64,000 bases of DNA from Allobaculum mucilyticum (lineage in GTDB: Bacteria > Bacillota_I > Bacilli_A > Erysipelotrichales > Erysipelotrichaceae): NCBI RefSeq assembly GCF_022701195.1, contig NZ_CP078089.1:868001-932000 (forward strand), given 5' to 3'. The first letter of the stretch is position 1; each line of letters opens with the position of its first letter. Position numbers and translations under genes: made by a program. The notes beneath the pieces are model-generated. The model did not search any database and was not told where the DNA came from. It saw only the letters and a list, made by a program, of their open reading frames with translations. Positions 19,209 to 28,120 of the stretch are shown here, piece by piece.

Positions 19209-21422
19209 TCACGCTTCCGTTTTTGCCGCTGAATCTGCACCCTGAATCGCATCAAGGAGCTCTTTGCGGATGGTTTTAGCCTGCTGCGCATTTTCATCGC
19301 TGAATACGGCACGGAAGGCATGAATGCCTTCTTTTTCAAATTCTCCGATCTCGCCAATCCGGTTTACGGGCACTTCATCAAAGAGCTGCATGCGGCAGTC
19401 CGGATTGCCAAGCAGAATTGCGCGCTTGCCGTCTTTTCCGCGCAGCGTATAGCGGTGCACCCGGCAAAGCGAACAGTTTTCTCTTCTGCCGTCTTTCTTT
19501 GCGGTATTGACCGGGCAGTGCTTCATGATCATCAGTCTTGGCTTTTCATAAGCCGTCAGCACGACTGGTGCATCAAATCCATAACGCTCTTTAAATGCAC
19601 GCATCAGATCTTTTCGTCCCTGCTCGGTCAGTTCGCCAGCCAGAACGCCGCCCTGATACCCAAGCTCAAGAAGAGCCGCAACCGCATAAGAATTGGTCAG
19701 GTTCAGATTTTCAACGATTTTTCCTTTGCCAAGCGAATCCGTAAACTCGCCATCATCTTTGTAAATCGGGGCTTTGCGGACTGTTCCGGCAATCGGGAAT
19801 TCACTGACCGAAAGCAGGTCATCTTCAATGTTCTGCGATTTATCCATGATCACCGCATAGTCAGGCAGCCTTTCTGGCTGCTCAGGATGGAAATCATATG
19901 GAACTTCGACAACCATCGGGCGTTCCAGCCGGAAGGCGGTCAGCTTTTCAATGGCATCCCGGCGCATCTGATTGAGCAGACTGGCGGGAACAAAGGCGTT
20001 TTCAGGCAAATCGATCTGAATGGACTCGACTCTTGCCCATGTATCGCCTGTTTTTCGAAGCGCTTTTTCAATGCCGGCATTCCGCTTTTCCAAGGGCTGG
20101 ATGGTCTTGGCAGCTTCAAGCTGAGGTCCTTCAATGGTTGCTGAATGAGTACCGTCATCTGCTTCAAGCATCAGCGGATCGCCGATCTGCGCGGCAGAAA
20201 GGCGGAATGTGATCGGTGTCTGGACTTTTACGTCACGGATGGCTTCTTCGACTTCTTTTTGCAGAACAAAGGAAGACGTCAGGCGCATCTTCATGCCCGG
20301 ACGGACTTCATCGCCGACTTTGATTTCAACGATCTGGCCTTTTTTCGCACCGGAAATCAGACGTCCTTTTTCATCGAAGATGAAGTTGGCAATCTGGCCG
20401 GTCGAGAAGGTCTTCCAGGTAAAGCGCAGACCATCGTTCTGGTGCAGATCGTGTTCCAGGCGGACTTTTGCCCGGTTATGGTGAACCGACAGAACTTCAC
20501 CGGCAGGAATTCCCTGATGGTTGGATGTCTTCGGGTTCATCAGATCTGCTCCGCGCTGATCATAAGCGTGACCTTTTGAATAGCCGCGGTTGAAGGCGAT
20601 ATCGATTCCCTCTTTCATCATCGGGGTAACACGCTTTCCATCCGCTGCGGCTCTTGCGGCCTTAACACTTTCAAAGACATATTCCGGCGATTTCATGCGG
20701 CCTTCGATTTTCAGAGAAATAACGCCCGCATCCCGCAGTGTGCTGATCTGCTCGATCAGCGAAAGATCTTTTGGCGAAAGCAGGAAACGACCTTCTGTTT
20801 CGACCGGCTTTCCATCTTCTTCCAGGGTATATTCCATGCGGCAGGCCTGTGCACAGCGGCCTTTATTTCCCGAACGGTCATAACGGACCTGAGAAAAGCG
20901 GCACTGTCCGGAGTAGGAAATGCACAATGCGCCATGAACAAAGACTTCGAGCTCCATGCCGGTCTTGGCACAGGCACGGATTTCATCAAGCGTTGCTTCA
21001 CGGGCAAGAACGGCACGTTTTACTCCAAGCTTTCTGAGCTGTTCAATCTGATACGGCGTTGAAACGGAAAGCTGCGTGGATGCATGCAGTTCAAGTTCCG
21101 GAAGCCGGTGATGAAGCATATGGATCAGGCCTAAATCCTGAATGATCAGCGCATCGACACCAAGTTCATGAAGCGCTTTTGCCTGTTCGTACGCTGCTTC
21201 CATCTGATCTTCTTCAAGCAGCGTGTTCATCGTGACGTAGACCTTTCTGCCCGCTAAATGGGCAGACTGTATGACTTCTTCAGCCTGTTTCAGACTGAAG
21301 TTTTTTGCGTATGCCCGGGCGCCGAACTGCCCGAGTGCAAAATAGACTGCATCGGCACCTGCCGCAAAAGCAGCCTGTAAAGATTGTTCATTTCCTGCCG
21401 GTGCAAGAATTTCAACATCCAT
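19209..21422 (-). CDS. Peptidase U32-family protein (long form)
   Basis: A 737-residue U32 protein with the TIM-barrel part first (LAPAGNEQSLQAAFAAGADAVYF at residue 6) and the Cys-rich signature HGALCISYSGQCRFSQ...KGRCAQACRMEY around residues 165-205. The long C-terminal half matches the DUF3656-containing form. Relatives of this long form (RlhA/TrhP type) hydroxylate C or U in 23S rRNA or tRNA rather than cut protein; the four Cys may hold an Fe-S cluster. Two further Cys (NCSLCRVHRY) lie near the C-terminus. Function here is inferred from the family. It is the only gene of its unit; start ATG follows AAAGAGGGATCCGGA. Confidence 0.88.
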   Translation of the reverse strand: MDVEILAPAGNEQSLQAAFAAGADAVYFALGQFGARAYAKNFSLKQAEEVIQSAHLAGRKVYVTMNTLLEEDQMEAAYEQAKALHELGVDALIIQDLGLIHMLHHRLPELELHASTQLSVSTPYQIEQLRKLGVKRAVLAREATLDEIRACAKTGMELEVFVHGALCISYSGQCRFSQVRYDRSGNKGRCAQACRMEYTLEEDGKPVETEGRFLLSPKDLSLIEQISTLRDAGVISLKIEGRMKSPEYVFESVKAARAAADGKRVTPMMKEGIDIAFNRGYSKGHAYDQRGADLMNPKTSNHQGIPAGEVLSVHHNRAKVRLEHDLHQNDGLRFTWKTFSTGQIANFIFDEKGRLISGAKKGQIVEIKVGDEVRPGMKMRLTSSFVLQKEVEEAIRDVKVQTPITFRLSAAQIGDPLMLEADDGTHSATIEGPQLEAAKTIQPLEKRNAGIEKALRKTGDTWARVESIQIDLPENAFVPASLLNQMRRDAIEKLTAFRLERPMVVEVPYDFHPEQPERLPDYAVIMDKSQNIEDDLLSVSEFPIAGTVRKAPIYKDDGEFTDSLGKGKIVENLNLTNSYAVAALLELGYQGGVLAGELTEQGRKDLMRAFKERYGFDAPVVLTAYEKPRLMIMKHCPVNTAKKDGRRENCSLCRVHRYTLRGKDGKRAILLGNPDCRMQLFDEVPVNRIGEIGEFEKEGIHAFRAVFSDENAQQAKTIRKELLDAIQGADSAAKTEA

Positions 21423-21689
21423 TCCGGATCCCTCTTTCCTTTGTTGTAACTGTATCCTGTGTACTGACTGTAAATTCCGTCAGTTTGTCTGGCTTCGTTT
21501 CTGATCTGCAGAAGAGACTTTTCACTCTGCCCTTCTGCTTTCTCTGTCCTGTTTCTGTCCCATTCTGCTTCTTTTCTATCGTGTCGCAGAACTTTGTGGA
21601 TCCTGAAACTGACAGATTTATCTCTATTATGGCCTGCCGCAAGTCTGAATCGCCGTTCAAGGCATTGTCTTCCTTCACTTAAAGCAGAA

Positions 21690-21716
21690 GAAAAGCGGGC
21701 AGATTGGTCCGCCCGC
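21690..21716 (-). terminator. Terminator of the DtxR-family gene
   Basis: GCGGGC-GGACCAATCT-GCCCGC on the minus strand followed by TTTTCTTC. Confidence 0.8.
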
Positions 21717-21740
21717 AGAGATTTCATTCCATGTGTGTTT

Positions 21741-22181
21741 TCAGTTCGATGCGCCTTTTGAATCTGTACTTACGGCGTCATCCGATGCGTCATCTGAACG
21801 ACCGTTGTAGTAGCTGACGATCGCATCAAACGTTTCCTGCGAGATACAGTGCTCAAGCCGGCAGGCATCCTGGGCAGCTATATCCGGATCGACACCGATG
21901 TTTGTGAGCATCTCGGTGAAGAAAAGATGGCGCTGGTATGTTCTTGCTGCTGCTTCCTTGCCTTTTTCTGTAAGAGTCAGCTGCTTTTTGGGGCTGACTT
22001 CGATAAATCCCTCCTCGGCGAGAAGCTTGACCGCATGGGAAACGGAAGGCTTGGAAAAGCCGAGATGGCTGGCAACGTCCACGCTTCGAACATACGGAAG
22101 CTGGGAAGAAAGAACAAGAATCGATTCAAGATAGTCTTCGACAGATTCGGTGAGAATCGGATCTTTTTTTTCTGCTTGCAT
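21741..22181 (-). CDS. DtxR/MntR-family metal-dependent regulator
   Basis: The 146-residue protein has the family winged helix (SVEDYLESILVL, then VDVASHLGFSKPSVSHAVKLLAEEGFIEV) followed by the dimerisation part with likely metal ligands (RHLFFTEML, DACRLEHCIS). Members bind Mn2+ or Fe2+ and repress metal uptake genes. The last 25 residues are a Ser/Asp-rich tail outside the core. No metal transporter lies beside it, so its targets are elsewhere. A promoter with TTGACG and TAAACT spaced 17 bp ends close to the ATG, which would leave an extremely short leader. Confidence 0.88.
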   Translation of the reverse strand: MQAEKKDPILTESVEDYLESILVLSSQLPYVRSVDVASHLGFSKPSVSHAVKLLAEEGFIEVSPKKQLTLTEKGKEAAARTYQRHLFFTEMLTNIGVDPDIAAQDACRLEHCISQETFDAIVSYYNGRSDDASDDAVSTDSKGASN

Positions 22182-22187
22182 ACCATC

Positions 22188-22216
22188 AGTTTACTTTGAC
22201 TAATCACTTCCGTCAA
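22188..22216 (-). promoter_or_regulatory. Candidate promoter of the DtxR-family gene
   Basis: Minus strand TTGACG - 17 bp - TAAACT. The expected start point falls at or next to the ATG at 22181. Inverted TTGAC/GTCAA arms across the region could be an autoregulatory site, which is speculative. Confidence 0.45.
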
Positions 22217-22297
22217 TGAAGGCCGCTTCTGGCGCACAAAGTGTCGGATTTCGCGGACAGATTCATCAGGATGTGCATTATTTTTCCTTCATGTCTG

Positions 22298-23435
22298 TCA
22301 GAAGCTGTTCTGCGCATGAGACCAGCTTAGTTCCCCGCCTGTTTCTTCCAGCCAGCCCGATTCGATCAGAATCTGGATAAGAGGCATTATTTCCCAGGTC
22401 TGCATTTCAATCTCATCGATCTCTGTCTCTTCTTCCAGATTTTCCGGATTCTCATTTTCAGAATCAGAAGGCAGTCCCAGTGTCCAGGCTGCAATTTCCC
22501 GTGCTGTAAAAAAGCTACGTCTTTCTGTTTTCTGCTCAAGGAAGCGCATCAGTATGCAGATTTCATCGAGCAGACCTTCCTGCTCAAGTTCGATCACCAG
22601 TGAAGCGGTCTGCTGAATCGAAGGAATGAAAAACTCCATACTGCGAATCAGAGCAGCCAAATACCGTCTGGCCAGCAGTGCATCATAGACCTCAGATGTT
22701 CGCTTCAGCTTGTTTTCCTTCTGAAAGCGGCGGATCTGCGCAGAGAGAGCCGATCCGTCCTGAATGAATTGCCCCTCTCTTTTTAAAACCGAAGAGCGGC
22801 CTTTGAAGCTTCCTGCTGAGCAGAAAGGCGCAGCACTGGAGCGTGCGCATAGAAAAGAGCGGACCAAGAGCGGCTTTCATCTCCATCAGAAGCAATGCTT
22901 CCAGATCGATCCACACCTGACCATCTGGTTCGATAAGATCCGAATCACCGCCAGGCAGAACGACATAGACAGCACAGCTTTCATCAAAATCGCCCAGCGT
23001 TTCTTCAAGCAGAGGCCGGATGGTCTGCTGTCCGTCTGGCAAACCGCTTGCTTCGATCAGCGGCAATGCAATGGAAGATAGATGCTTCTCTCGAACAAGT
23101 TCGCCAAGTTTCTGAATCGCCTGGTACAGAATCTCCGGATCGGCCCCGCCTTTGACTTCGGGATAAACAGGAAGACAGATCAGATCTGTGCATCCGCAAT
23201 CCATGATTTCTTCACCTTCACAGTGCGGCGGATCGACCATGACCTGATCAAACGGAACGCCAGGATGAACTTTTCCTTCTCGACAGCTCTTTACAAACCA
23301 GCCGCAGGACTGAGGAAACTTCCTGCGGGCATTGCGTTCAAGGGCATGATTGCTGCAGTTCTCCGACCACGTGCAGGGAATAACGAGAAATTCTGCCGGA
23401 ACGTTCAGAAGATCGTCCTGTACATAGTGGATCAT
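22298..23435 (-). pseudogene. Macro-domain protein with C-terminal helical domain, split by a frameshift
   Basis: The first frame (23435 to about 22775) encodes a macro-domain-like protein: MIHYVQDDLLNVPAEFLVIPCTWS at the N-terminus, IALPLIEASGLPDG in the middle and YVVLPGG near residue 172. It continues as LEALLLMEMKAALGPLFSMRTLQ and then runs into nonsense to a stop at 22692. From a G4 run at 22772-22775 the next frame continues sensibly to 22298 as QFIQDGSALSAQIRRFQKENKL and a 150-residue helical domain ending RSFFTAREIAAWTLGL. Removing one G restores one long protein. The layout recalls DarG-type antitoxins, but no darT is adjacent and the ADP-ribose-binding loop is not canonical. It may be a true pseudogene or a read error. 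Confidence 0.65.
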
Positions 23436-23585
23436 GTGCTTTCCATCCTTTCGACTCTTCTCCCTGTCCGTTCTTTGCCCGTTCTTTCATTTTCTATGCC
23501 AAAGGCCGGCTTCAGGGGAATGTGCTTCATTTATAATAAACAGGCAAAGCAGTCTGTACAGACTCACCTGCAGAAGGAGTCCAAT

Positions 23586-24098
23586 ATGCTTGTCACAACA
23601 CTTGGCTATCTGGTCAGAGACCAGATAGTTCTGATGCTTCATCGCGTCAAAAAGAAAAACGATATCAATCATGAAAAATGGATCGGCATTGGCGGAAAGC
23701 TTGAAGACGGAGAGACAGTTCTTGGCTGCATGCAAAGAGAATGCATGGAAGAAACCGGCATCCTCTGGCAGGATCCGCAGCTGCGCGGCGTGATCACGTT
23801 CAACTTCCGCGAGCACGAAGAGGATCCCGTCTTCTCTGAACTGATGATGCTCTACTCCGGCGGCCTCTTTGATGAGACCATCCATGTCGAATGCAATGAA
23901 GGCGATCTGGTCTGGCTCGACTGGAGTACACTGCCTTCGCTGAATCTCTGGAAAGGCGATCTGATCTTTCTCAAGCTGCTCAAAGAAAATCATCCGCTGT
24001 TCTGCATGGAACTGAATTATCTTGGCAGCGAGCTGACATTTGCCACGCTCAATGAAAAGCCGCTCAATCTGGACGATCCATCGATCTACCTTTCCTGA
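23586..24098 (+). CDS. Nudix hydrolase (8-oxo-dGTP diphosphatase-like)
   Basis: The 170-residue protein carries a perfect Nudix box (GGKLEDGETVLG, then QRECMEETGI) at residues 37-58, which binds Mg2+ and cleaves nucleoside diphosphate-X bonds. The N-terminal MLVTTLGYLVRDQIVLMLHR is typical of MutT-like enzymes that clean oxidised dGTP. The start at 23586 is chosen because of GAAGGAG 7 bases upstream; the reading frame is open further upstream but that part is antisense to the macro-domain gene. Confidence 0.9.
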   Translation: MLVTTLGYLVRDQIVLMLHRVKKKNDINHEKWIGIGGKLEDGETVLGCMQRECMEETGILWQDPQLRGVITFNFREHEEDPVFSELMMLYSGGLFDETIHVECNEGDLVWLDWSTLPSLNLWKGDLIFLKLLKENHPLFCMELNYLGSELTFATLNEKPLNLDDPSIYLS

Positions 24099-24144
24099 TC
24101 TTCTGATCCTTTGATCCTCTGATCTTTCTGAACATTCAGAACTT

Positions 24145-24170
24145 CCGCCGGTCTTCCGGCGGCTTTTTTT
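24145..24170 (+). terminator. Terminator of the Nudix gene
   Basis: CCGCCGG-TCTT-CCGGCGG followed by seven T. Confidence 0.93.
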
Positions 24171-24212
24171 CTGCCGCATTTTCTGTTTGCCCTGATTGAT
24201 CGTCTGGACACG

Positions 24213-24242
24213 AAAAAACCGGATCTGCTGAACAGACCCGGT
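24213..24242 (-). terminator. Terminator of metK
   Basis: Minus strand ACCGGGTCTG-TTCAG-CAGATCCGGT followed by a T run. Confidence 0.88.
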
Positions 24243-24269
24243 CTGATGTGACATTTAACTGTGCTGCGC

Positions 24270-25379
24270 TTAGCGTTTGAGTTCTTTGATTTTTTCCCAG
24301 GGCAGAGCAGGATCACCGAAGTGTCCGTAGTTAGTTGTACGGGTGTAAATCGGCTTGCGCAGATCGAGTTCTTCGAGGATATTGCCGACTTCGAAGTTGA
24401 AGTTCTTTCTGACGATATCCATGATCTCTTCGTCGCTGACTTTGCCTGTTCCAAAAGTATCGACAAGAATCGAAACAGGTTCTTTACGGCCGATGGCATA
24501 AGCGACTTCGACCTCACACTTGTCTGCCAGTCCATTGGCTACGATGTTTTTGGCAACCCAGCGGGAGTAGTAAGCTGCCGAACGGTCAACTTTGGTCGGG
24601 TCTTTGGAAGAGAAGCATCCGCCGCCGATGTGGCCCATTCCGCCGTAGGTATCGCAGACAATCTTGCGTCCGGTTGTACCGGAGTCGCCAAACGATCCGC
24701 CGACAACGAAGGATCCGCTTGGGTTGATGAAGTATTTGGTGTTCTCATCAAGCAGATCAGCAGGGATCACTGGTTTGATGACTTCATCCATGATGAGTTT
24801 TTTCAGATCTTCCTGGCTCAGATCAGCGGAATGCTGAGAAGAAACGACGATGGTATCGATGCGTACTGGCTTGTCGTCTTTGTATTCCACAGAAACCTGT
24901 GTCTTTCCGTCTGGTTTGAGCAGATCTGGATGCTGGCGGCGTACTTTAGTCAGCTGTCTGGACAGCTTGTGAGCATAGTAGATCGGAGCCGGCATGTATT
25001 CATCGGTTTCGTTGGATGCATAGCCGAACATGATGCCCTGGTCGCCGGCTGCGACTTCGAGCTTTCCGTCGCTGGTCTTGTTGACGGCATTATGAATCTC
25101 AGGGGACTGTTTGTTGACAACAGTGGTGACTCTGTATTCTTCAGGGTAGCCGATTTTCTTCAGAACGTCTTTAGCGATCTTTTCGAAGTCGATCGTAGCT
25201 TTTGTATTGGCTTCGCCATAGACCAGGATGAAGTCATCCTTAATTGTGGCTTCAACGGCCATATTGGAATTCGGGTCCTGACGGAGTGCTTCATCGACGA
25301 TCGAGTCGGCGATCAGGTCGCAGACTTTATCAGGATGGCCTTCTGTAACCGATTCGCTGGTAAAAATATAGTCCTTCAC
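24270..25379 (-). CDS. metK: S-adenosylmethionine synthetase
   Basis: MetK makes SAM from ATP and methionine. The 369-residue protein shows the family blocks: FTSESVTEGHPDKVCDLIADSIVDE, GDQGIMFGYASNET, NPSGSFVVGGSFGDSGTTGRKI and KDPTKVDRSAAYYSRWVAKNIV. It is somewhat shorter than the usual 380-400. At about residues 248-254 it reads GMGHIGGG where most MetKs read ARHGGG, so the conserved Arg-His pair is replaced. The start is a GTG at 25379 behind AAGGAGG. A SAM riboswitch with a terminator controls it, which independently supports the call. Confidence 0.96.
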   Translation of the reverse strand: MKDYIFTSESVTEGHPDKVCDLIADSIVDEALRQDPNSNMAVEATIKDDFILVYGEANTKATIDFEKIAKDVLKKIGYPEEYRVTTVVNKQSPEIHNAVNKTSDGKLEVAAGDQGIMFGYASNETDEYMPAPIYYAHKLSRQLTKVRRQHPDLLKPDGKTQVSVEYKDDKPVRIDTIVVSSQHSADLSQEDLKKLIMDEVIKPVIPADLLDENTKYFINPSGSFVVGGSFGDSGTTGRKIVCDTYGGMGHIGGGCFSSKDPTKVDRSAAYYSRWVAKNIVANGLADKCEVEVAYAIGRKEPVSILVDTFGTGKVSDEEIMDIVRKNFNFEVGNILEELDLRKPIYTRTTNYGHFGDPALPWEKIKELKR

Positions 25380-25443
25380 AATTCTTCCTCCTTGTTTAAA
25401 AAACGCACAGACTGCAGGGAACAGTCAGGCGATGACTTTCCAC

Positions 25444-25469
25444 AAAAAAAGGCATACCGAAGTATGCCT
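25444..25469 (-). terminator. Attenuator terminator of the SAM riboswitch
   Basis: AGGCATAC-TTCG-GTATGCCT followed by seven T, between the aptamer and the metK start. A T run directly after a UUCG-capped stem is the expected off-switch. Confidence 0.9.
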
Positions 25470-25478
25470 GTATTCTGC

Positions 25479-25570
25479 GCATCTTCGTTATCGATGTCAG
25501 CTGGACCACCTTACTTGAGGTTGGTGCGGGATCACAGAGCTGACTCTCTCCCCCGCTCTTGATAAAATGC
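25479..25570 (-). promoter_or_regulatory. SAM riboswitch (S-box, SAM-I type) upstream of metK
   Basis: The minus strand reads GCATTTTATCAAGAG at the 5' side and GATAACGAAGATGC at the 3' side, forming helix P1 (TTATC with GATAA, GCAT with ATGC). The core holds the S-box ATCAAGAG, a GGGGGAGAGAG block and ACCAACCT with a later AAGGTGG. SAM binding should stabilise P1 and let the downstream terminator form. The call rests on motif recognition and gene context, not on a covariance model. Confidence 0.82.
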
Positions 25571-25577
25571 GTTCTCA

Positions 25578-25583
25578 TTATAT
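25578..25583 (-). promoter_or_regulatory. -10 box of metK transcript
   Basis: Perfect TATAAT on the minus strand 8 bp before riboswitch helix P1. No good -35 at 17 bp; a TTGACT lies 23 bp upstream. Confidence 0.5.
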
Positions 25584-25763
25584 AGCCGGACAGAAATTCT
25601 GCCGTAGTCAATGCCTTTGATTTGACCAGAATCTGATCTGGCCCCTTCAATCCGGACAATTATTCCGATTTCTGAGTCTTCAAAAAGATCGGAACGATGC
25701 AGTAGCAGAAAAACTGACTCTGCACTGCACCAGTGTACATGACTTGTTTGAAAAAAGTGCAGA

Positions 25764-26810
25764 TCAGTCTTCCTGCGTCTTTTCTCCATCTGAATCTGCT
25801 CTGTCTTCTGCCTGTGCTCTGCGGTCCAGGACGGAACCGCCTTTGTCGAATGTATAGCCGACAAGCTGCATCCGGCCAACCGGTACGCCGTGAATCATAG
25901 AAATCAGCGTGCGGGCAGCCAGGACTCCGGCTTCATGATTCTGGAAATGAACCGAAGTCAGCGATGGGGTGAGCAGCGATCCTGCTTCATAACCGCCAAA
26001 TCCGATCAGCGATACATCTTCCGGAACACGCAGTCCTCTTTCCTGAATGGCCTTGCAGGCACCCAGTGCAATTTTATCGGTGGCGCAGATGATCAGAGTC
26101 GGAACATGCTCATCGAGAATCTGTTCCGTCAGGACTCTGGCATCCTCATAGGAAAAGGACGTTTCGCGCATATCGGCGATTTTTACCGTTTCGCCATCCT
26201 GCTTCAGACCGTCAAATACACCCTGTTTGCGCAGGCGGCCAACCGCTTCGTCCTTCTCTGTAACGCCAAGATAGACAATATCCTCATGGCCCATACGGCG
26301 TGCATACTGACCGACTTCCTTTCCGGCCCGGTAGTCGTCATAGACAATCGATGTTCCGCTCTCAAATTCCTGTCCAACGACAAGAAACGGAACTTCAGAC
26401 GACTTCTGCAGAGCTTCCAGTTCTTTGCCAATCGTAGTGGCAATCAGGATGACGCCATCGAGCCGCAGAGAACGAAGGTATTCAATCGCTGCGATTTCCC
26501 GTTCCGGATGATGATTGGTCGTGATAATGATGCAGCTGTAGCCGGCTTCACGAAGCGTTTCATCCATGGCAGTCAGCTGACGCCCCGTGACAACACTGGT
26601 CATGGTCGGCGCAATGATGCCGATGGTATGCGTCTCTTTCAGACGCAGATTCTGAGCGGCAACACTTGGCTCAAAACCGGTCTTCTGAACAACCTTTGAA
26701 ATTTTCGTTCGGGCTTCGTCGCTCACATATCCGTTGTTGAAGTAGCGGGATACGGTGCTTTTTCCTACACCCGCCTGTCTGGCAATATCTGCCATTGTCA
26801 GTTTTCCCAT
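25764..26810 (-). CDS. scrR: LacI-family sucrose operon repressor
   Basis: A 348-residue LacI/GalR regulator. The helix-turn-helix TMADIARQAGVGKSTVSRYFNNGYVSDEARTKI is at residues 4-36, followed by the periplasmic-binding-like sensor (IGIIAPTMTSVVTGR, DGVILIATT, CATDKIALGA, LIGFGGYEAGSLLTPSLTSVHF). The ATG at 26810 is chosen over upstream ATGs because the helix-turn-helix begins there and GGGGATCAGG precedes it. As the last gene of scrA-B-K-R it is expected to sense a sucrose-derived sugar phosphate or fructose. Candidate operators with a central TCGA lie at the scr promoter and upstream of this gene. Confidence 0.9.
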   Translation of the reverse strand: MGKLTMADIARQAGVGKSTVSRYFNNGYVSDEARTKISKVVQKTGFEPSVAAQNLRLKETHTIGIIAPTMTSVVTGRQLTAMDETLREAGYSCIIITTNHHPEREIAAIEYLRSLRLDGVILIATTIGKELEALQKSSEVPFLVVGQEFESGTSIVYDDYRAGKEVGQYARRMGHEDIVYLGVTEKDEAVGRLRKQGVFDGLKQDGETVKIADMRETSFSYEDARVLTEQILDEHVPTLIICATDKIALGACKAIQERGLRVPEDVSLIGFGGYEAGSLLTPSLTSVHFQNHEAGVLAARTLISMIHGVPVGRMQLVGYTFDKGGSVLDRRAQAEDRADSDGEKTQED

Positions 26811-26845
26811 CCTGATCCCCTTTCTATTCAAAACAGTCTCGTTCT

Positions 26846-26869
26846 GCGCAGCCGCATATAAGGCTGCGC
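26846..26869 (-). other. Perfect hairpin in the scrR leader
   Basis: GCGCAGCC-TTATATGC-GGCTGCGC, an 8-bp perfect stem 36 bp upstream of scrR. No T run follows, so it is more likely an mRNA processing or stability element than a terminator. Confidence 0.5.
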
Positions 26870-26925
26870 TCATTTCATAGTATCCAATTTTCAGAATCAC
26901 GTGCTTTTTATCTTCCAAAGCGGCA

Positions 26926-26937
26926 CAAATCGATTTG
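26926..26937. promoter_or_regulatory. Candidate LacI-type operator upstream of scrR
   Basis: CAAATCGATTTG is a perfect 12-bp palindrome with the central CG typical of LacI/GalR operators, in the scrK-scrR gap. Confidence 0.5.
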
Positions 26938-27024
26938 CGGCTGGTCCAGATTAAAAAAGGCCAGCCGGAGTATCCAGCCAGTCTTCGTCTGCAAAATGGA
27001 TCCGTCCGGTAAGATCCGGCTGAA

Positions 27025-28017
27025 TCAGAACGCTTTGTCCAGGCCCTGCTCAGCCAGGAAGGAATTAACTTCGTCAGCTGCAGGAAGAGCCGGAATAGCA
27101 CCCGGCCGGCGGACCGTCAGAGCCGCACAGGCATTCGCATTGCGGACGATCCGCTCCAGCTCATCGAGTTCAAATTCTTCCAGCGCTTTATTGGCTCTGG
27201 CAATCTGATCCAGAACGCCTCCCCAGAAGGAATCGCCTGCTCCGTTGGTATCGGCAAGCTTTCCGGGAAAGCCGGCTGCCTGAACAATACCTTTTTTCGA
27301 GCAGCACAGTGCGCCATCTTTTCCAAGCGTAACAAAGACCAGCGAGACACCCTGATCAACCAGTGCCGCTGCAGCCTGGCGCGGATCTTCCAGATCCGTC
27401 AGCAGTTTTGTTTCTTCATCGGAAATCTTCATCAGATCCGCACTGGGAATCAGCGAGCGCATGGCCTGAATCGCTGTTGTTTCATCGGGCCAGAGGCTTG
27501 TACGGTAGTTGGGATCATAGCTGATCAGAGCACCAGCCTCTTTTGCGATTTCAACGGCTTTATATGTCGTAGTGCGGATCGGGTCATCGGTCAGCGACAG
27601 CGAGCCGATATGGAAAATCTTTGCGGATCTGATTTCTTCAATGTCCAGCTCTTCAAAGCAGAGACGGGTATCAGCACCTGGTTTGCGGGCAAAGGAGAAT
27701 TCACGTTCGCCATCCTCGCGTACCTGAACAAAAGCCAGAGTCGTAAAGGCATCCGGATCGGAAATCAGGTTGTGGGTCGAAACACCCTCGTCATCGAGAA
27801 CCGAACGCAGCAGGCGGCCATGCAGATCTTCGCCGACCTTGCCGGCAAAAGCGGTTTTTGCACCAAGGCGTGCAGCCTGGATACATACATTGCCCGGAGC
27901 TCCGCCAGGATTCTGGGCAAACAGGGCAGCGCCATGTCTGTTGTTTCCACCAAAGGTAAAGTCGATCAGGATTTCGCCTAATGCAGCGATATCCACTGTT
28001 TTTTTCTGTTCCGTCAT
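27025..28017 (-). CDS. scrK: Fructokinase (PfkB family)
   Basis: ScrK phosphorylates the fructose freed by ScrB to fructose-6-phosphate. The 330-residue protein shows both PfkB/ribokinase signatures: the N-terminal GGAPGNVCIQAARLG at residue 38 and the C-terminal DTNGAGDSFWGG with the catalytic Asp near residue 260. N-terminal IAALGEILIDF is typical of fructokinases. GAGGAAAAAATC precedes the ATG. It lies between scrB and scrR on the same strand. Confidence 0.94.
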   Translation of the reverse strand: MTEQKKTVDIAALGEILIDFTFGGNNRHGAALFAQNPGGAPGNVCIQAARLGAKTAFAGKVGEDLHGRLLRSVLDDEGVSTHNLISDPDAFTTLAFVQVREDGEREFSFARKPGADTRLCFEELDIEEIRSAKIFHIGSLSLTDDPIRTTTYKAVEIAKEAGALISYDPNYRTSLWPDETTAIQAMRSLIPSADLMKISDEETKLLTDLEDPRQAAAALVDQGVSLVFVTLGKDGALCCSKKGIVQAAGFPGKLADTNGAGDSFWGGVLDQIARANKALEEFELDELERIVRNANACAALTVRRPGAIPALPAADEVNSFLAEQGLDKAF

Positions 28018-28092
28018 GATTTTTTCCTCGCTTCAGAAAGCCAGACGCCTGATGCGCTGCCCTCTCTTTCTCTGTTTATTCCTGTTGTGACT

Positions 28093-28109
28093 GCCTGAAT
28101 GATTCAGGC
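28093..28109. other. Intercistronic hairpin between scrB and scrK
   Basis: GCCTGAA-TGA-TTCAGGC in the 103-bp gap. No T run follows on the minus strand, so read-through into scrK is expected; it may adjust mRNA stability. Confidence 0.45.
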
Positions 28110-28120
28110 TGTTTTTCTGT

